Shown here: piece after piece, positions 53,401-59,400 of the stretch
Numbering within the stretch: the stretch's first letter is position 1
Layout: each line of letters begins with the position of its first letter
Assembly (NCBI RefSeq): GCF_037392515.1
Contig: NC_090295.1
Coordinates: 20,910,001-20,974,000, forward strand
Reading direction: 5' to 3'
Source of the DNA: Haliotis asinina
Lineage: Eukaryota > Mollusca > Gastropoda > Lepetellida > Haliotidae
Length of the DNA stretch: 64,000 nt
Position numbers and translations under genes: made by a program
Notes under the pieces: generated by a model
The model's database searches: none
Told to the model about the DNA's origin: nothing
Seen by the model: the letters and a program-made list of their open reading frames with translations, nothing else

Positions 53401-56400
53401 CTTTGAAGGATGCTGAGGAAAAGGTGAAAGAGAGGGAGGGAGCCATGAAACAACTCCAGGATGAAGTGGAGCAGTCGCAAAAGGGGAAACAGACACTGAA
53501 TGAAGAGATTAAGATGGCTGAAGAACGATGTCAAAAGGAAAAGGAAGACTTTGACCAACTGAAAGAAACACTTCAAATATGTGAGAAAAACCTGACAGCA
53601 GTTAGTCAGGAGAAGAAAGTTCTGGAAGAGAAAATAAAGTGTACAGAAGAGCGAAATGAGCAGCTGCAGGATGAATTACAGTCTGCTACAGAGAAGTGTG
53701 AGCTGTTGAAGACAGAGCTTGCTTCAGTTCAGGAGAAGGTGGCCAGTTTAGAGGAGGAAGTTAAGAAACAAAGTAGTCAAGTTGTAGACAAATGTGAATC
53801 AGTGAATTCCTCTTCAAAGTGTAGAACAAATGATCAAACATCTTCTGATATTCTGATGGAACTTGATGCAGAGCGCAAGAAGAACCAAGAGATGCTGGAA
53901 CTGGTGGAATCCATGAAAACAGAGGATGACCTTGCCCCTGGAAGTGCCCGCAGACTCCGGAAGGAGAAGATTGAGGTTGAGTGTGCACTAGTGAATGCCA
54001 AGTATGAGATCAAAGGGTTGAAGAGGCAGCTTGAGCGGAGTCAGGGAGGGTGTATTGTTTTAAGTCCAACTAAAACAACAGACAGAGATCTGGTGAAAAG
54101 GTTAGAGGACTCTGAAAATAAATATGAGGCATTGCAAAACAAACATGCAGAGTGTGTGAAGGAATTGAGTGAATGTCAGACCAAGGTTGTGACTCTTGAA
54201 ACAGAACTGAAGGACATAAGATGTGAACTTGCAGAGAAAAAGCAAGATGTTCAGAATCTGAGTAAAACTCTGGAAAACAGTTCCAGGGAAAGGACATCAT
54301 CCTCTTCAACAGCATCAACAGACTCCTTTGTCCATGATGAACTACAAAGGGTAATTAAAACTTTTAAGAAATTATTTCTTAACTTTCAACCAATATTCTC
54401 TTCTAAAGTTTCTCTTATGAATATCTGTGTCACTTCGTATTCCAACTGTTATTCACAGTTCTTTCAGAGTATGCAAAAGAAATAATATTAATTTGTCATT
54501 AAATGAATATTTGAAGTATGTCTTTGGTTGTTTTTGAATGTGTTTAGAGCCAGGATCGAGAGAGAAATCTTCGCCAACAGTTGCAGCAGGCTAGCAATTC
54601 AATGAAGGAGAACATTGAGAAGATCTCTGAGCTAGAAGAACAGTTGACATCCACCCAGCATACTCTTCTTGAGGCTCAGGACTCAGTGACCATGTTGAAG
54701 GTGAGTGATCTGTGACAGTTGACATCCACTCAGCATACTCTTCTTGAGGCTCAGGACTCAGTGACCATGTTGAAGGTGAGTGATCTGTGACAGTTGATAT
54801 CCACCCAGCATACTCTTCTTGAGGCTCAGGACTCAGTGACCATGTTGAAGGTGAGTGATCTGTGACAGTTGACATCCACCCAGCATACTCTTATTGAGGC
54901 TCAGGACTCAGTGACCATGTTGAAGGTGAGTGATCTGTGACAGTTGACATCCACCCAGCACACTCTTCTTGAGGCTCAGGACTCAGTCACCATGTTGAAG
55001 GTGAGTGATCTGTAACAGTTGATATCCCAGCTGTTCTATCTGGAGGCACAGACCTTCTTCCTTTTGATGATGGGAGGTCTGTGACAGCTGACATCCAACT
55101 AGCTGTTCTATCTTCTTCCTTGTGACATGGGGTAGTTTGTGGGAATTGACATTCAACCAGCTGTTTTATCTTATTCCTTTTGACAGTGGGTGCTTTGTGG
55201 CAGTTGAGCATAAGGTCAAATCATAGCCACTATTTTGCAGGTGTGTTATTTCCATCATGTGGCCAAGTTTGCAATATCTTGGGAGTGGGAGAATTCAGGT
55301 ACTTCATGTTTTCTTGTATTGTTTAATCCAGGAAACAAGGTCAATTTCAGTATGTGATATACATGAGTCTCTCCCTCCGTGCAAATGGCAAGGGTTGTTG
55401 ATCACGTTATCCGTCAACTGTTTACTCGGCCAAAAACAGACATTCACAAGTCATGGTCCAGCTGGAAAATTGTGCAGAAACCACCTGTCCTTTTATTGTA
55501 TTTCAGAGAGAGAATGAGAAGCTGTCACGAGAACAGACAGTATCAAATGACCTCAGGGAGGAGATTAAGCAGCTGAAGGTTGACCTTGGACGGAAGACTG
55601 AGAAGCTTGAGGTCAGAAGTTTGTCCTTGAAGGACCTGAAGAGAGGCCAAGATGCAGAGAGAGAGAAGTTTGATGTGGTGCTTCGAGGTTAGTACTGTGA
55701 CTTCTATGTGCCATTGTTTCTGCTTCACCATTTTCATTTGCCGGGGCTTAACATGCTCAAGGTGCGTTCTCCAGGTTTGATTTGTAGTAACAACTAAGAC
55801 AACTATATGGAATGTACCAAGTTTGCATTTTTAGTTTTCAAGTTACAAAAATCGTAGGATTCTCATGTGTAATTCAGCAACATGAATATTTTCAAAGTAA
55901 TTCATAGGGACCTGGTTTCTGTTACTGTAGATGCCCGGGCCAATGAGCAAGTGATAGAGCAGCTGAAGGTGGCACTGACAGAGCAGGAGGAGACAATGGC
56001 TGCCCAGGACAAGGTGCTCAATAACAAGGATGACGAGATCAAGACACTTTCAGAAGGTGTGCTCACAGAACAGTCATCTAGTCCTTGTTGCGTCAGTAGT
56101 GACCCAGTTTCAGTTCAGTTGTTGATTAAGTGTTTTTTAACTTGAACACATTCCCCAATCATAATACAAAAGACTCAGTGATCAGTGATCTTCATATGCT
56201 GTCCTTAGCTTCTGCAAGAATTGTAAGACATCATCAGACAGAAATAACAGGCAAGATTTATGTCATGTGCCCAGAGGGCCACAGGCTGCCTAGCCTTCTA
56301 AGATGCAGCCTTCCACTGTATGTACAGTGGAAGCTGTCTAAACCAGAACTCATTGGGACTGAAGAAATAATCTGGCTAAGACAATGTACCGGTTGGCAAC

Positions 56401-59400
56401 GCTGATGATAAATGTACATGGAAAGGACTGAGATTTTATGCCACACAGAATTGGGACAGAAGCCGGTTTTGACAGCTTTCACAAATTCTGAGGGTGGTGG
56501 GGTGATCCAGTGGTTAAAGCGTTTACTCATCACTCTGATGATGAGGTTTGATTCCCAACAATGCGTGAAGCCTCTTTCTGGTCTCCCCACCATGATATTG
56601 CTTGAATATTGCTAAAATGATGTGAAACTACACTCAATTTGTTACAAATTCTAATGGAATTTACTCAAGTGGCAAACATTTGAGAACTGGTAGTAGTTCA
56701 ACCCCAACATCTCAGTTTTTCTACCGACATCAAGCTGAAATACCATGATAAGCAATTGTGTTCAAAGTACAAACTAGCATTAAACAGAACTCACTCATGT
56801 CTATTCAGCGTTTACTCAGATCCAAAAATAGATCATTTTACCTAGTCCTCACTCATACTTATGGAAACTTGAATCTTTTCGATTCCCAGAAACGATCACC
56901 CACGAGTAGCTTCCTTTTCCCTCCAAATGGTTCCATATGACCTGAGCCAAGCTCTCATCGCTCTGTCCCTTATCACTCAAGCGGACTGTTGGGATGTCAT
57001 ATAAGTCCTTTTTGCAGTGTATATAATTTATACTGTACCGCAAAAGAAACACAATTTTAAAAAATTTGAAATCTCTTTAAATTAAGCATTCATGTTTGTG
57101 TCTTCTAATTAGAAAACAAAATGCATTTCATTTGCTGTGCAGTACATTTTTTTGCCTTTTAGACAAAATTTGTGGCTGTGAATTGTATTTAGCTATCTTT
57201 CAAATTCATCACAATATATTTTAACCATGGGTCAATCATACTCTATGGTGTTGATCTCTTATTCTTGTTGGCTGGAGGAACAGCATCAATAATGGAATTT
57301 TCAAACTGTTTGTAAACTATGGTTTACCAAACCTTCAGTGTTGCATCAAGGTTCTTCTAGGACCTGGGACAAGTCTGTTTCATTTCGGGCAATCAAATAA
57401 TGGTATCTTACTTGTCCATGGAATACTGGATAATTTCTGCTTGCGGTTTCAAACTGCAAATAAACTTGTATTTCCTTTCATATCTGCTCAAAATGTAGCC
57501 ATTAAATTTCACAATGATAAGTAGGGTTATCTTTCTTTGCTATTCATCACATGATTTATTCTTTCATAATCAGATCATCATGATTATGTCATAAAAATCA
57601 AATTAAGTGGAAAATTAGTCAGGACAAGTTATTTTTTAAGGTCACTTGCCCTGTATCAGGTGGCTTCTAAAAACATTTTGACCCCCTGTCATATGTTCTC
57701 CCCACAGAGCTGAACAAGATGACTGAGCGATACAGACAGATGCTGGATCAGCGAGGTGATTCAAGTAGGGAGTTGAGGGACGTTATGAAGTCTCTGACCA
57801 AGGCCGAGGTAGAGAGAGATGAGCTGAAGCGGCAGGTGGACAAGCTGACGTCAGAGAAGAATCAGAAGGACATCGTCATCAGAGAGAACAACCATGAGAT
57901 AAAGGACCTGGAACGTTCTCTAGCAGGTGGGACTTGCTTCCTATGCACAAGTTGCTTGATGAGTCATACCTATGCTGTCATGATCACTCAGTGTTTTGCC
58001 TTCTACCTCAGAACACATTGTAGTTTACTGTGAGAGTGATTGAGTGAGTTTTATTCCGCTTTTAGCAATATTCCAGCAATATCGTGGCAGGAGACACCAG
58101 GAATTGGCTTCACGCACTGTACACATGTTGGGAATTGAACCAGGTTCCAAGTGTGATGAGCGAACACTTTATCCACAAGCCTACCTCAGTTGTGTACTTG
58201 GTAGGGAGACAGTGTGGGCATTTTGGGAATTGAAGATAGGTATTTGGCATGAGGAGAGAACACTTTAACACTAGGCAATCCTACCACACCTGTGACCTAC
58301 TTGGTAGAGAGTCTGTCTGGAGAGTGGACATGTTGGAAATTGGGGTGATGAGGGAACACTTTAACACTAGGCAATCCTACCACACCTGTGACCTACTTGG
58401 TAGAGAGTCTGTCTGGAGAGTGGACATGTTGGGAATTGGGGTGATGAGGGAACACTTTAACACCAGGCAATCCTACCACACCTGTGACCTACTTGGTAGA
58501 GAGTCTGCCTGGAGAGTGCACATTCAGTGGTTTGTGTTTTTCCTAAAGAAGTAAAAGGATGGTATTTGTTATCCTGCCTAGCCCTCTGCAGTAAGCTAAC
58601 CAAAAATGTATTGGAGTGCTTGCAGTCAATATTCTGTCTGAGACTCTGTGTATGTGTGGGGTGTCGGGCTGAGACGTCTGTCTCAGTGGACTGGCCACTT
58701 ATCAATGCCAAATACAGTGGAAGCTGTCTGAACTGGATTACTCCCAAAGAGTGCCGGTTTGTAGAGCTGATGGTAAATGTACAAGTCATGGATGGGGCTG
58801 AAATATTATGCTGGTGTTGACAACTTGCCGGATTGGACAGATGCCGGTTTTTACAGCTTCCACTGTAATCCATAATCTATTTCGGCAGACTAATATGAGA
58901 AGTAGTGGTGTTCTGATGATTGAAAATCAATCAAAGGAATGATTAAAAATAATTACTGATTGTAAAGTAGACTTGTTTTCAAGTAATCCAAATTTTGTTG
59001 TTTAAGTATAAGAAACTTGAATTAAGTAAACAAATCATTACATTTCATGACTATTTACACACAAACTTGCCCTCAACAGCGAAAAGCTCTTTTCATTGTA
59101 AACTGTTGGTTCCCAATCCTGAGATCAGTGTTCATATTGCTCACTGGTTTGTCTGGTTTTCAGACGGGATTATTTACCGACTACTGCCACATAGCTCTAA
59201 TATTGCTGAGTCAGGCCTAAAACTAAACTCACTCACTCACTCACTCACTCACCTACTCACTCACCTGCCCGCCTGCTCACTCTGACTCACATTTTTCATG
59301 ACCTCAAGCCCTTATAACAGTCAGTCATCTGTAATTTTGTGTAGAATCGTGTGCCAGTCTCCTTTCATATGTTATCAACCAAATATGCATATGTGCATAT

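Noticed and set aside
51737-54318. Several antisense open frames
   Set aside because: They are shadows of the coiled-coil exon; Leu/Phe/Ser-rich antisense frames are expected from Glu/Lys-rich coding DNA.
54351-54485. Continuation of the giant exon past its donor
   Set aside because: The residues change from charged coiled coil to hydrophobic and low-complexity sequence, and exon 21 joins in phase at 54548.
58249-58554. Plus-strand open frame with [11 protein letters not shown] repeats
   Set aside because: It is an artefact of the 96-bp tandem array, whose length is a multiple of three.
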